A stretch of DNA of 64,000 nt from Streptomyces sp. WAC08241 (GCA_007858575.1 CP042279.1:6293001-6357000); one strand, 5' to 3'; counted from the stretch's first letter, positions 29,308-39,488 are shown. Program-made: numbers and translations. The notes: generated by a model from the sequence alone, not told the origin.

Positions 29308-31323
29308 ATGTCCCGCACCGCCCTGCCCCGCACCGTCCGGGCCGGCCTCGCCTCCTTCGTCGTCGCCGCCGCGCTCTCCGGCCTCGCCACCGCCCCCGCC
29401 CACGCCTCGGAACTCACGGACATGGCCACCCTGGCCAAGAGCCAGAAGGGCAACGGCCCCTGTGCGGGGGCGGCTACGACAACGGCCTGAACCAGAACAA
29501 CAGTTGCAACGGCCACGGCGGACAGAGCCACGCCTGGTGCGCCGACTTCGTGGGGTGGGTCTGGTCCCACTACAACGTGCAGGGCCAGAGCGTCCTCACC
29601 GATGCCGCGTCCAGCTTCTGGACGTACGGGAAGAAGTACGGAACGCTCGACGACACGCCCGACGTCGGCGACGCCGTCGTACGAGTACGACGCCGGCCAG
29701 AACTGGGCCCAGCACGTGGCCATGGTCACCGGGGTCGAGAACGGCGTGGTCACGATCACGGGCGGCAACGAGAGCAACAGCGTCAGGACGAACACGACCA
29801 CGAAGTGGCGCGTGGGGAGCGGCCCTTCGGCGGCCAGCGGATCAGCGGCTACATCGCGCCCAAGCTCCAGCAGGCCACCCCGCCGCGCGTCTCCCTGTCC
29901 GGCGCCACCGGCACGGTGTCCGGCACCGTGAACCTGACGGCCGCCGCCACGGCGGGCACGTACGGCGTCGCCTCCGTCCAGTACTACGTGGACGGCGAGG
30001 CGGTCAGCGGCAAGCTCACGGGCGCCCCGTACTCCTTCGCCCTCGACTCCAGCCGCTTCCCCGACGGGAAGCACATCGTGTCCGCGGAGGTCACCGACAC
30101 CAACGGCAACACCGGCGCCTCCCGCGCCCAGGTCATCACCTCCAACGGCGAGGCCACGTCCACCTTCCACGCGGACTTCAACGGTGACGGGAAGGCGGAC
30201 GTCGGCGTCCTGTACGACTACGGCCGGAACGCCGAGGGGCTGTACCAGACCGGTCTGTGGACGTACCTGAGCACCGGTTCCGGTTTCGCGAACCCGGTGA
30301 AGGCGTGGGACAGCGTCGGGTCCGGTTTCGGTTCGTGGAACTGGGACCGCTCGAAGGTCTTTACGGGTGACTTCAACGGTGATGGCAAGTCCGACGTGGG
30401 CGTCCTGTACAACAACGGCCAGAACGCGGAGGGCGTGAACCAGACCGCCCTGTGGACGTTCACTCCACCGGCACCGGCTTCTCGGGTCCGGTGAAGAAGT
30501 GGGACAACATCACGGCCGGTACCGGCTCCTGAACTGGAACCGCTCGAAGGTCACGTCCGGTGACTTCGACGGCGACGGGAAGACCGACGTGGGCGTCCTG
30601 TACAACAACGGCCAGAACGCCTCCGGGGTGAACCAGAGCGCCCTGTGGACGTTCACGTCCACCGGTTCCGGTTTCTCGGGCCCGGTGAAGAAGTGGGACA
30701 ACGTTTCGGCGGGTTCCGGTTCGTGGAACTGGGACCGCTCCAAGGTGGTCGCGGGCGACTTCGGCGGCGACGGCAAGAGCGACGTCGGGGTCTTCTACGA
30801 CAACGGCCAGGACGCGTCCGGCGTGAACCAGAGCGCCCTGTGGACGTTCACCTCGACCGGTTCCGGTTTCTCGGGCCCGGCGAAGAAGTGGGACAACGTC
30901 TCGACGGGATCCGGTTCGTGGAACTGGGACCGTTCGAAGGTCACGACCGGTGACTTCAACGGCGACGGCAGGACCGACGTCGGCGTCCTGTACGACAACG
31001 GCCAGACCGAGGACAGCTGCAACTAGGCCGCCCTGTGGACGTTCACGTCCACCGGCACGGACTTCTCCAACCCCTCCCGCAAGTGGGAGTCGGGCAGCGG
31101 GAGCTGGAACACCGACACCAGCAAGGTGACCGCTGGTGACTTCGACGGCGACGGCAGGACCGACGTCGGCGTCCTCTACGGCTACGGCGTCCAGGGCGAC
31201 GGCACCAACCGCACCGGCCTCTGGAAGTTCTCCAGCACCGGCACCGGCTTCAACGCCCCCGTCATGAGCTGGGACAGCGTCGGCCAGACGAGCTGGAACT
31301 GGAGCGCCAGCAAGCTCGGCTGA
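29308..31323 (+). CDS. Secreted CHAP-domain amidase with Ig-like and VCBS repeats (frameshifts, in-frame TAG)
   Basis: ATG at 29308 follows CCAGGAG; an ATG at 29284 is in frame but lacks this. The signal peptide is LASFVVAAALSGLATAPAHA. A CHAP cysteine peptidase or amidase domain follows: GGGYDNGLNQNNSCNGHGG, SHAWCADFVGWVWSHY (catalytic Cys) and WAQHVAMVTGVENG (His). Then come an Ig-like module (PRVSLSGATGTVSGTVNLTA, VQYYVDGEAVSG) and five to six VCBS/FG-GAP repeats with DFNGDGKSDVGVLY Ca-binding loops. Shifts lie near 29465, 29685, 29820, 30465 and 30530. A TAG at 31024-31026 interrupts DSCN-AALWTF where the sister gene has Gln. The last repeats continue in frame to TGA at 31321. Confidence 0.9.
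30170..31300 (+). repeat. VCBS repeat array, about 189-bp units, nearly shared with 32095-33235
   Basis: Tandem units of about 189 bp recur with phrases such as GTCCTGTACAACAACGGCC and GGTTCCGGTTTCTCGGG. The block around 30246-30380 is almost identical base for base to 32164-32298 in the next gene, and both copies carry the same CTCCTGAACTGG frameshift (30531, 32645). This indicates recent duplication or gene conversion between the two arrays. Such repeats are also prone to collapse in assembly. Confidence 0.85.
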
Positions 31324-31334
31324 CGCCTGCTCCG

Positions 31335-31365
31335 CCCGGGGCGTGCCTTCTCGGCACGCCCCGGG
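31335..31365. terminator. Hairpin terminator after CHAP-VCBS gene
   Basis: CCCGGGGCGTGCC, loop TTCTC and GGCACGCCCCGGG form a 13-bp stem 12 bp after the stop at 31323. Confidence 0.85.
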
Positions 31366-31410
31366 CCGCCCCCGCCCCCCCGCACGCACCCCACTCCAGG
31401 AGTCCGCAGC

Positions 31411-33246
31411 ATGTCCCGCCGCCCAGGTCCGCTCGTGATGTCCACCGCGCTCGCCCTCTCGGCCGGCCTCGCCGGCACCCTGCTCACCGCCGCACCGGCC
31501 TCCGCGGCCTCCGTCGCCACCTGGGACAAGATGGCCCAGTGCGAGGCGTCCGGCGACTGGTCCCTGAACAAGGGCGGCCTCTACTACGGCGGTCTCCAGT
31601 TCCTCACCTCCACCTGGCTCGCGTACGGCGGCGGCGCCTACGCCCCGCGCGCCGACCTCGCCACCAAGAAGGAGCAGATCCTCACCGCGGAGAAGCTCCT
31701 CGCCGACCAGGGCCCGTCGGCCTGGCCGCACTGCGGCCCCCTCACCAACCTGGGCGCGGACCACGCGGACCCGTACCCCGACCCCGTACCGCCCGTGTCC
31801 CGGATCACCGGGCTCGCCGCCGGCACGGTGGTCACCGGGACGACGACCCTCACGGCCGACGTGACCGACGCCGTCGGCACCCCCGTGCGGGTGACCTTCT
31901 ACGTCGACGGCGCGGCCGTCGGCACGGTGAACGGCTCGGGACCCGCCTACTCCCTCGCCCTCGACACGACCGCCCTCTCCGACGGGGCGCACACGGTGAC
32001 CGTGCGGGCCGTCAACGACGCGGGCAGACCGGCCCGCTGTCGGCCGGGGTCTCCTTCCTCACGGCGAACCGCTCCACCACCGCCCGGACCACCGGCGACT
32101 TCAACGGTGACGGCAAGGACGACATCGCCGTCCTGTACGACAACGGCCAGAACGCCTCCGGCGTGTACCAGACCGGTCTGTGGACGTACCTGAGCACCGG
32201 TTCCGGTTTCGCGAACCCGGTGAAGGCGTGGGACAGCGTCGGGTCCGGCTTCGGTTCGTGGAACTGGGACCGTTCCAAGGTCACCACGGGTGACTTCAAC
32301 GGTGATGGCAAGTCCGACGTGGGCGTCCTGTACAACAACGGCCAGAACGCGGAGGGCGTCAACCAGACCGCGTTGTGGACGTTCACCTCGACCGGTTCCG
32401 GTTTCTCGGGCCCGGTGAAGAAGTGGGACAACGTCTCGGCCGGTTCCGGTTCGTGGAACTGGGACCGCTCCAAGGTCACCACCGGTGACTTCAACGGCGA
32501 CGGCAAGTCCGACGTGGGCGTCCTGTACGACAACGGCCAGAACGCCTCCGGGGTGAACCAGACCGCCCTGTGGACGTTCACCTCCACCGGTTCCGGTTTC
32601 GGCGGGCCGGTGAAGAAGTGGGACAACATCACGGCCGGTACCGGCTCCTGAACTGGGACCGCTCCAAGGTCGCGTCCGGTGACTTCGACGGCGACGGCAG
32701 GACCGACGTGGGCGTCCTGTACGACAACGGACGGAACGCGTCCGGGGTGAACCAGGCCGCGCTGTGGACGTTCACGTCGACCGGCACCGGTTTCTCCGGT
32801 CCGGTGAAGAAGTGGGACAACGTCTCGGCCGGTTCCGGTTCCTGGGACTGGGACCGCTCCAAGGCGGTCGCGGGCGACTTCGGCGGCGACGGCAGGACGA
32901 CATCGGCGTCCTGTACGACAACGGACAGGCCACCGACGGCCGCAACCAGGCCGCGCTGTGGACGTTCACGTCCACCGGCTCCGGCTTCTCCCACCCGTCC
33001 CGCGCGTGGGAGTCGGGCAGCGGGAGCTGGAACGCCGGCGCGAGCAAGGTGGCCGCCGGTGACTTCGACGGCGACGGCAGGACCGACGTCGGCGTCCTCT
33101 ACGGCTACGGCGTCCAGGGCGACGGCACCAACCGCACCGGCCTGTGGAAGTTCACCGGCACCGGCACCGGCTTCAACGCCCCCGTCATGGCCTGGGACAG
33201 CGCCGGCCGGACCAGTTGGAACTGGATCTCCAGTGACCTCGCCTAA
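31411..33246 (+). CDS. Secreted Rpf/lysozyme-like domain with Ig-like and VCBS repeats (frameshifts)
   Basis: ATG at 31411 after CCAGGAG; signal peptide MSTALALSAGLAGTLLTAAP, ASAA. An Rpf-type transglycosylase domain follows: VATWDKMAQCEASGDWSLNK, GGLYYGGLQFLTSTWLAYGG, with the catalytic Glu in QCEASG and the paired Cys near WPHCGP. The Ig-like module is TVVTGTTTLTADVTDAVGTP, VRVTFYVDGAAVG, after which seven VCBS units follow, for example DFNGDGKDDIAVLYDNGQNA. Breaks lie near 32025, 32645 and 32897. The stop TAA is at 33244. It is the middle member of three consecutive secreted VCBS genes, and unlike rpfA it lacks LysM. Confidence 0.9.
32095..33235 (+). repeat. Second VCBS repeat array
   Basis: Six to seven units paralogous to the array at 30170-31300, with the same order of end repeats: an SGSGSWN...GASKV unit and a final YGYGVQGDGTNRTGLWKF unit. 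The DNA identity within and between the arrays is high enough to make recombination between the two genes plausible. Confidence 0.85.
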
Positions 33247-33294
33247 GACGCGCCCCTTCCCGACTCCCCACCCCTCCCGACCCCTGGACGCCTC

Positions 33295-35082
33295 ATGAAA
33301 CTGAACCGGATACCGACCGCCGTCCTGGCCGGCGGACTGACCGTGCTCGGTCTGACCGCCCCCACCGCCCAGGCCGCTCCGGCCGAGCCTTCCCCATGAC
33401 GATCGTGTCGTGGAACATCTGCGGAGAGGCCGGCGGCGTGCGGGCTCCGAGGCCTTCTGCCCCTCCCGGGCCACGCTTCCCGAGAACGAGGTGAAGGTCC
33501 GGGAGATCGTCTCCTGATCAGGGCGCAGAAGGCCGACGCGATCGTCATGCAGGAGGTGTGCGGCGCCCCGGCCGGCGTGCCCGCCGTCGTGGACGGGGTC
33601 GCCCAGGCGGAGGGCTACCACCAGCGACGCCTGAAGGAGCTGCTCGGCCCGGAGGGCTGGAGCTTCGACTTCGCGCCGGTCACCCGCGACACCGACGCCT
33701 CCGAGGGCGGCCGGCTCTACGGCAGTGCCTGCCGGGGCGAGCTGAAGGGCGGCCGGCTCGGCAACCTGATCGCCGTCAAGGGCGGGATCGCCGCCCGCGC
33801 CTCCCAGGACTCGCTGCCGCAGGTGACGCCGGACCCGGACCACCGGAACCTCCCGGTCCAGTGCGTCGCGGTGACCGGCCGGTCGACCGCCGTCTGCAAC
33901 ACGCACGTCATCCCCGGGTCCACGGACCCCCGGATCGGGCAGCAGATCGCCAACGTCAAGGACTTCGTGGAGTCGTTCGCCGCGCGGCAGGGCGTCGCCC
34001 GGGCCGCCGTGGGCGGCGACTTCAACCGCGAGGCGGAGAACTCCCTCATGGCACCGCTGACCGGTGCCTTCGAGAACTGCGTCCACGGGGTCACCCACCA
34101 CGGCTGGAACGGCACCGGCCACACCTGGCACGAGTTCGACCACCTCTTCGTCACCCGGCCGGCCACGGGCCGCGCCATCTCCTCCCGCGACATCGACGTC
34201 TCCCGCATGGACACCACGGAGAACCGGGAGGGCGTCGCCCCGAACGGCTTCTCGGACCACGCCCCGGTCGTCGTGCGCCTCGGCGACTAGCCCGCCCCGG
34301 CCCGGGTGCCGGGCGACCTGTTCGGATCGGACGGCAGGCCGGACCTGGTCACCGTCGGCACCGACGGGAAGCTGTACGTCCACCCGGGCGACGGCGCGGG
34401 CGGGGTCGGAGCCCCCGGGAGATCGGGAACGGCGGCTGGCGGGCGCGTCGGTGTCCCACCGGGGCGACTGGACCGGGGACGGCCGGGAGGACCTCGTCGC
34501 CCGTGTCGGCGAGCAGTTGCGGGTGTACTCGGGCGGCCTCGACGGCATCCCGAAGTCGCCCGTGACCGTGGGGACCGTCGCCGCCGACGCACAGGTGGTC
34601 GGCGCCGGGGACGTGACGGGCGACGGCCGCCCCGACCTGGTCGTCGCGGCCGAGAACAAGCTGTGGCTGTACGAGAACGACACGGCCGCGGCCGGGAAGC
34701 CCGCGGTGAAGCCCCGCAAGGAGATCGGCAACGGCGGATGGGCGCCCATGACGGTCACCGGGCCCGGCGACGTCACCGGTGACGGCCGTCCCGACCTGCT
34801 CGTGCGCGACACCCGCGACGGCGTCCTGTACCTCTACCGCGGGCAGTCCGGCGGCACCTTCGGCGCGCGCACCGAGTACGGCCGCAACTACACGACGGCC
34901 AACCGCCCCTGATCGCGGGCGCCGGGGACGCCGACCGCGACGGCAAGGCCGACATGTGGACCACCACCGGCGACGGCGCCCTGCGGTTCTACGAGGGCGA
35001 GGCGACGGGTTCCGACTTCACGGACGGCCCGAGCACCCAGGTCTCCGGCAGTGGCTGGAACACGGTCACCGCCCTCGGCTGA
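33295..35082 (+). CDS. Secreted endonuclease/exonuclease/phosphatase (EEP) protein with VCBS tail (frameshifts, in-frame TAG)
   Basis: ATG at 33295 gives signal peptide MKLNRIPTAVLAGGLTVLGL, TAPTAQAAPAEP. The EEP fold is MTIVSWNICGEAGG (Asn motif), ADAIVMQEVCGAP (catalytic Glu), STAVCNTHVIPG (His), AAVGGDFNREAENSLM (D-x-N) and FSDHAPVVVRLGD (final SDHxP). It is a DNase I-like metal enzyme. Shifts lie near 33395, 33440 and 33515. A TAG at 34288-34290 directly follows, but the same frame continues PAPARVPGDLFGSDGRPDLV, then VCBS/FG-GAP repeats (VTGDGRPDLVVAAENKLWLY) to TGA at 35080, with shifts near 34420-34435 and 34905. The stop may therefore be an error (Gln expected) or genuine, leaving a detached tail. 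Confidence 0.85.
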
Positions 35083-35102
35083 CCCCTTCGCTCCTCATCT
35101 TC

Positions 35103-35135
35103 GACAACGGTTCCGGGTATCCCGGAACCGTTGTC
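35103..35135. terminator. Perfect 15-bp hairpin terminator
   Basis: GACAACGGTTCCGGG, loop TAT, CCCGGAACCGTTGTC: a perfect stem 20 bp after the nuclease-VCBS stop and 57 bp before the next start. Confidence 0.9.
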
Positions 35136-35191
35136 CGCAGGGGTGTATACGCTCGTGTCCGCACCCCATCCGTCCGAGCAGGAGCAGCAGG

Positions 35192-35805
35192 ATGTACGGC
35201 CACCCGCAGGTCCCGCAGGTTCCCCCACCGCCGAGGAGTTCCCTCTCCGGTGGCCGGATCGCGCTGCTCGCCCTCTTCTCCGTCCTCGCGCTGCTGAGCT
35301 GCGGCTTCCTGTCCTGGGCGCCACTGCTGCGCCTGGCGTGCGTCACCCGCAGGGCGCGGGACTGGGTGCTGTGCGGCGTGCTGTTCGCCGGATCGGCCGG
35401 CCTGTTCGCGTACGCGGCGGCCACCGGCGACCAGGAGCCGACCACCCAGGAGTCCTTCGTCGCGGTCGGCGTGATGGTGGCCCTGGTGGCGGGCTCGATC
35501 ACGTACTACCTGTTCGGGGAGATCCGTCACGCGGAACGCGCGCACCGCGCCCGCGCCGGTGGGGTACACGTACGGGAGCAACGGCGTCGCCGCGACCGCC
35601 CCGCGCGCGGACGTGCGGCCGAACCCGTACGTCGGCCCCGCCGCGCACCCGTCCGTCGTCCCGGCGCCGGCCACGCCCGTCGTCCCGGCGCCCGCCACCC
35701 CGTGCCCCAGCCCCCGGCCCCCGCATCGACCAGGTCCGCGCCGAGCTCGACGAGCTGAGCGACCTGCTGCGCAAGGAGCCGCGGGAAGGCGAAGGCGGCC
35801 GGTGA
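35192..35805 (+). CDS. Small membrane protein with Pro-rich C-terminal tail, kinase operon partner (frameshifted)
   Basis: ATG at 35192 after GGAGCAGCAGG gives MYGHPQVPQVPPPPRSS. Four hydrophobic segments follow: RIALLALFSVLALLSCGFLS, VLCGVLFAGSAGLFAYAAA and FVAVGVMVALVAGSITYYLF are clearest. After a shift near 35550 comes GYTYGSNGVAATAPRADVRP and a Pro/Ala-rich tail, and after a second near 35715 the end RIDQVRAELDELSDLLRKEP. The stop overlaps the kinase GTG by 3 nt, indicating translational coupling. This layout is typical of Streptomyces proteins preceding PknB-like kinases. The role is unknown. Confidence 0.75.
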
Positions 35806-37417
35806 ACGGACGGATCGTCGGCGGGCGTTACGAGCTCGCCACCGTCGTCGGCCAGGGCGGCATGGGCCAGGTCTGGACGGCGTACGACGGCCGCCTGGAC
35901 CGCCGGGTCGCGGTGAAGCTGCTGCGGCCGGCCGGCATGAACGGGCAGGCCTCCTCCGCCGACGAGCTGCGCCGCCGCTTCGTGCGCGAGTGCCGGGTCA
36001 CCGCGCGCGTGACCCACCCCGGCCTGGTGACCGTGCACGACGCGGGCAGCGAGGGCGAGGACCTGTACCTCGTCATGCAGTACGTGGAGGGCGCGGACCT
36101 CGCCGACCACCTCGCCGAGCACGCCCCGTACCCGTGGGAGTGGGCGGTGTCCGTGGCCGCGCAACTGTGCGCGGTGCTCGCCGCCGTGCACGCGGTGCCG
36201 ATCGTGCACCGCGACCTCAAGCCGCGGAACGTGATGGTCCGCCCGGACGGGACGCTGACCGTCCTCGACCTCGGCGTGGCCTCCGTCCTGGACACCGACA
36301 CCACCCGGCTCACGCACACCGGCTCGCCCATCGGCAGCCCGGCGTACATGGCACCCGAGCAGGCCATGGGCGGCGCCGTCGGCCCGGCCACCGACCTGTA
36401 CGCGCTCGGCGTCCTGCTCCACGAACTCCTCAGCGGGGACGTGCCGTTCTCCGGCGCGACCGCGCTCGGCGTGCTGCACCGCCACCTGTACGACCCGCCC
36501 ACCCCGCTCCGGCACCTGCGCCCGGAGGTGCCCGCGGCGCTGGAGGCGCTGGTGCTGCGGCTCCTCGCCAAGGACCCCCGGGACCGTCCGGCCGGCGCGC
36601 ACGAGGTGTACGAGCACCTGCTGCCGCTGCTGCCCGCGCGCGGCGCGCGCCCGGCGGGCCGATGGACCCGACCCGGCCGTTCCTGCGCCCGCACGCGCCC
36701 TGGCCGGACCGCGCGCAGACGCCGACGGGCCCGGTGCCCCCGTCCCGACCCCTCCCGTCCCGATCCCGCCGATCCCGCCCGTGCCCACGCACGCGCCGAC
36801 CCCGGCCCCGGGCCCGGCCCCGCAGGCCGACCCCCGGGCGTACGCGCGGTCGGGGCCGTTCGCGCGGCCGGACGTCGCCGCCGCCGTGGACGAGGTCAAG
36901 CGGCTGCTCGCGGAGGGCTCGTTGACCCAGGCCGTGGACGTCCTCGGCGGGATCCTGCCCGCGGCCGAGGCCGAGCACGGGGAGCGCTCGCCGGTCGTCC
37001 GCATCCTGCGCAAGCAGTACGCGTCGACGCTGATGGACGACGGGCAGTACCGGCGCGCGCTGCCGGAGCTGCGCCGGCTCGCGGCGGACCGCGGGCGGAG
37101 GCGGGCCCGGCGGACCCGCAGACCCTCCAGTTCCGCTACGACGCGGCGCTGTGCCTGGAGCAGGTGGGGAGACGGCGGCCGCGCTCGCGGAGTTCCGGGC
37201 GGTCCTGCCGTACTACGAGCGGGAGCCCGCCCGCGCCTTCGACATCCGCCAGCGGATCGGGCTGCTGCTCCTGGCGGCGGGCGAGCACGCGGCGGGCCGG
37301 GACCAGCTCCAGCGGCTGCTGTTCGACGCGGAGCGCGCGTACGGCCCGTACCACCCGCTCCCGGGGGAACTGCGCAGGGCGTTGGACCACCAGCGGATGA
37401 TGGGCCCGCGTCCCTGA
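35802..37417 (+). CDS. Soluble Ser/Thr protein kinase with C-terminal TPR-like region (frameshifts)
   Basis: GTG at 35802 gives VNGRIVGGRYELATVVGQGG and MGQVWTAYDGRLDRRVAVKL (glycine loop and Lys). Catalytic loop: IVHRDLKPRNVMV. Mg loop: LTVLDLGVAS (DLG rather than DFG). Activation/APE segment: GSPIGSPAYMAPEQAMGGAV. Lobe end: LLAKDPRDRPAGAHEVYEHL. After breaks near 36655-36780 follows a Pro-rich linker and an alpha-helical region: VAAAVDEVKRLLAEGSLTQA, VDVLGGILPAAEAEHGERS, ALCLEQVGETAAALAEFRAV and GLLLLAAGEHAAGRDQLQRL, resembling TPR pairs. Breaks also lie near 37097 and 37168. There is no TM helix or PASTA domain, so the kinase is probably cytoplasmic. Confidence 0.92.
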
Positions 37418-37537
37418 CGGGGCGACAGGATCACGACTCGGCAAATGATCGGCCAGTGGATCTTCGTGATCCTTTTGCCGTTTTTGGCACATGTAACGTT
37501 CGCGTCTGATCATGTCCATACCCTCAAGGAACTCCTC

Positions 37538-37932
37538 ATGACGACGCCGTCCGCGCCCTTCACCCCTGAGCAGCAGCCCGCCCCGGGCAGCCCGCCCCCG
37601 CGAAGAAGGGTTCCGCGATCTTCAAGAAGATCGGCGGCGTCGTCGTCGCGATCGCCGTCGCGGTCGCCGTGAAGCTGGGCCTCCCGCACCTCACCGGCGA
37701 CGCCCTGGTACACGCCAAGGCGGGCGAGTGCGTCACGCTCACCGGCCCGGACGACGCCCCGGAGGTCGAGACCGTCGACTGCTCTTCCGGCAAGGCCGAC
37801 CTCTTCAAGGTCGCCAAGGTCAACGACAACACCTTCGACGTGAACACCTGCACCGAGGGGCAAACGGCGCTGGCGCAGGAGCTCGACTCGGACAAGTTCG
37901 TCCTCTGCCTGGAAGAGGTCGCCGCGAAGTAA
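37538..37932 (+). CDS. LppU/SCO3897-like membrane-anchored protein (one frameshift)
   Basis: ATG at 37538 after AAGGAAC gives MTTPSAPFTPEQQPAPGS. After a shift near 37597 comes AKKGSAIFKKIGGVVVAIAV and AVAVKLGLPHL, a single N-terminal TM helix. The extracytoplasmic part has four Cys: HAKAGECVTLTGPDDAP, VETVDCSSGKADLFKVAKVN, FDVNTCTEGQTALAQELDS and FVLCLEEVAAK. The Pro-rich start, single helix and the C...DC...C...C layout match the LppU/SCO3897 group of actinomycete proteins of unknown role. It is 120 bp downstream of the kinase and might be a substrate or sensor, which is inference. Confidence 0.8.
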
Positions 37933-37948
37933 GCGCGCGTACTCGCGA

Positions 37949-37981
37949 AAGGGCCGGAACCCGTGGCGGGTTCCGGCCCTT
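37949..37981. terminator. Hairpin terminator after LppU-like gene
   Basis: AAGGGCCGGAACCC, loop GTGGC, GGGTTCCGGCCCTT: a perfect 14-bp stem 17 bp after the stop at 37932. Confidence 0.9.
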
Positions 37982-38119
37982 CGTGCGTCCCGGGCGGTGC
38001 GTCAGAGCACGGCGAGCCGGTCCACCAGCAGCTCCGTCCTGCGCTCGGCGTCCTCCGGGGCAGCCGCCCCGCCCGGCCCCACGGGTAGCGTGACCCCGGT
38101 GGAGAGCGAAGAGACCGCC

Positions 38120-38498
38120 ATGAGCGGACCGATGAAACCCCGGGTCGTCCTTCCGGAGGGCGAGGCCCCCGACGGGCTGACGACCCGGGACCTCGCCGTC
38201 GGCGACGGGGACGAGGCGAAGCCGGGCAGGGTCGTACGGATCCACTACGTCGGCGTCACCTTCGCCACCGGGAAGGAGTTCGACTCCTCCTGGGAGCGCG
38301 ACGAGCCGTTCAAGTTCGCCGTGGGCGGCGGCCGCGCCATCAAGGGCCTGGACCGGGGGATCAGGGCATGAAGGCCGGCGGCCGGCGCGAGATCGTCGTC
38401 CCCCGCGCCTCGGCTACGGCAAGCAGTCGCCCTCGTCGCTGATCCCGGCCCACTCGACCCTCGTCTTCGTGGTGGACCTGCTCTCCGTCTCCGCCTGA
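38120..38498 (+). CDS. FKBP-type peptidyl-prolyl isomerase (two frameshifts)
   Basis: Prolyl isomerase, probably cytoplasmic since no signal peptide is present. ATG at 38120 gives MSGPMKPRVVLPEGEAPDGL and LTTRDLAVGDGDEAKPG. The FKBP core is VVRIHYVGVTFATGKEFDSS, WERDEPFKFAVGGGRAIKGL, with conserved Tyr, Phe and Asp. After shifts near 38363 and 38405 it continues GMKAGGRREIVVP, LGYGKQSPSSLIPAHSTLVF and VVDLLSVSA, stop at 38496. Length of about 125 aa is standard for single-domain FKBP. It is convergent with the QRSVGN-motif gene. Confidence 0.93.
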
Positions 38499-38546
38499 GT
38501 CTCCGACCGGGCCGGGCCGGGGCGGCGGCCCGGCCGCTCCGAACGG

Positions 38547-39488
38547 TCAGTTGGGCAACTGGACGTTCCAGGTGCGGTTGCCCGCCGCCTGGTGGTTGAC
38601 CACCACCGCCTCCTCCGGGTTCTCCGCGTCGAAGGCGGACGTCACGCGGTGCACCATCTCGTCGCTCTCCCAGTACGGCTCGGCCTTGGTGAAGCGTCCG
38701 CCCTGCTTCTTGCGGACCTTCCAGCGGAACCGGACGGTGTAGTCGACCAGGAAGTAGCCCGCCGACATGCGCGTACTGGTGGAGAAGCCGGGGTTGTCGA
38801 CGAAGGTGATCCGGTCGGCCGCGTTGATCACGTTGCCGTCCTCGTCGTTGTACGGCGGACGGAAGGGACCGTCCACGACCCAGGCCCGGCTGGACTTCTT
38901 GGGCCGGTAGTTCGTCGACGACGGAACGATCTGCCGGCTCTCGTCGGAGACCTCCTGCCAGAAGTCGTACGCCTCGGCCGCCGGCGTCTCCATCCCGTTC
39001 GCGCGGCGCAGGGTCGCGGTCTGGGCGAAGCCGATGTCGTTGCTGCCGTTCAGCGACTGCTGCTGATCGCCCTCGTACGCGGAGGTGAAGACGAGGGTCG
39101 GGTTGCCGATCTCCTCCTCGACCTTCTTCTCCTTGCCCTTCACCGAGGGCGTCGCCCCGGCCTTCCCGCTGCGGGTGGTCCGGGTGACCGGCCCCGCCTC
39201 GGTCTTCTGCTGGTTCGTTCGGCGGGCTCTCGCCGCGCTCGACGACCTCGTCCTGATTGCGCTTGTTGCGCGTGCTGGGCGCGGCGTGCGGCACCATCGG
39301 CCCGCCCCCGCCCCGCGAGATCATCCGCCCGAGCGCGTCGTTGCCCACTGAGCGCTGCATGACCGCGGCCGTGGCCGGGGCGACCGGCTCGAACCCCGCG
39401 GAGACCCGCCGGTCCTGTCCGTGCCCTCCGCACGCCGCGCCGACTTCCCTGCCGCCTCGGCTTCTTCCTGATGCTTACGTAATGGCAA
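38547..39488 (-). CDS. QRxxGN-motif, eCIS-associated-type protein with TTA codon (frameshifted)
   Basis: A TTG at 39488, 9 nt after GGGAG, gives MPLRKHQEEAEAAGKSARRA; the upstream GTG at 39527 is an alternative. After a shift near 39405 comes AVMQRSVGNDALGRMISRGG. The QRSVGN.A.GRM element is characteristic of proteins linked to extracellular contractile injection systems in actinomycetes. The rest, after a shift near 39210, is GKAGATPSVKGKEKKVEEEI, GNPTLVFTSAYEGDQQQSLN, YDFWQEVSDESRQIVPSSTN and a C-terminal domain to TWNVQLPN at 38547. The third codon is TTA (39480-39482), so expression may depend on bldA. No sheath or tube genes are in the window. The C-terminal domain is unrecognised and might be an effector. 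Confidence 0.65.

Noticed and set aside
11624..34290. Stop-codon recoding (amber suppression or pyrrolysine) to explain three in-frame TAGs
   Set aside because: Streptomyces uses TAG as a normal terminator, several genes here end in TAG (ABC permease, mazG, MFS), and no suppressor tRNA is seen. Sequence error or mutation is simpler.
38000..38085. Short minus-strand frame ending EDAERRTELLVDRLAVL and a stop at 38000
   Set aside because: Only about 26 codons with a possible GTG start and no family match. It could be a gene remnant, but it overlaps the FKBP promoter region and cannot be supported.
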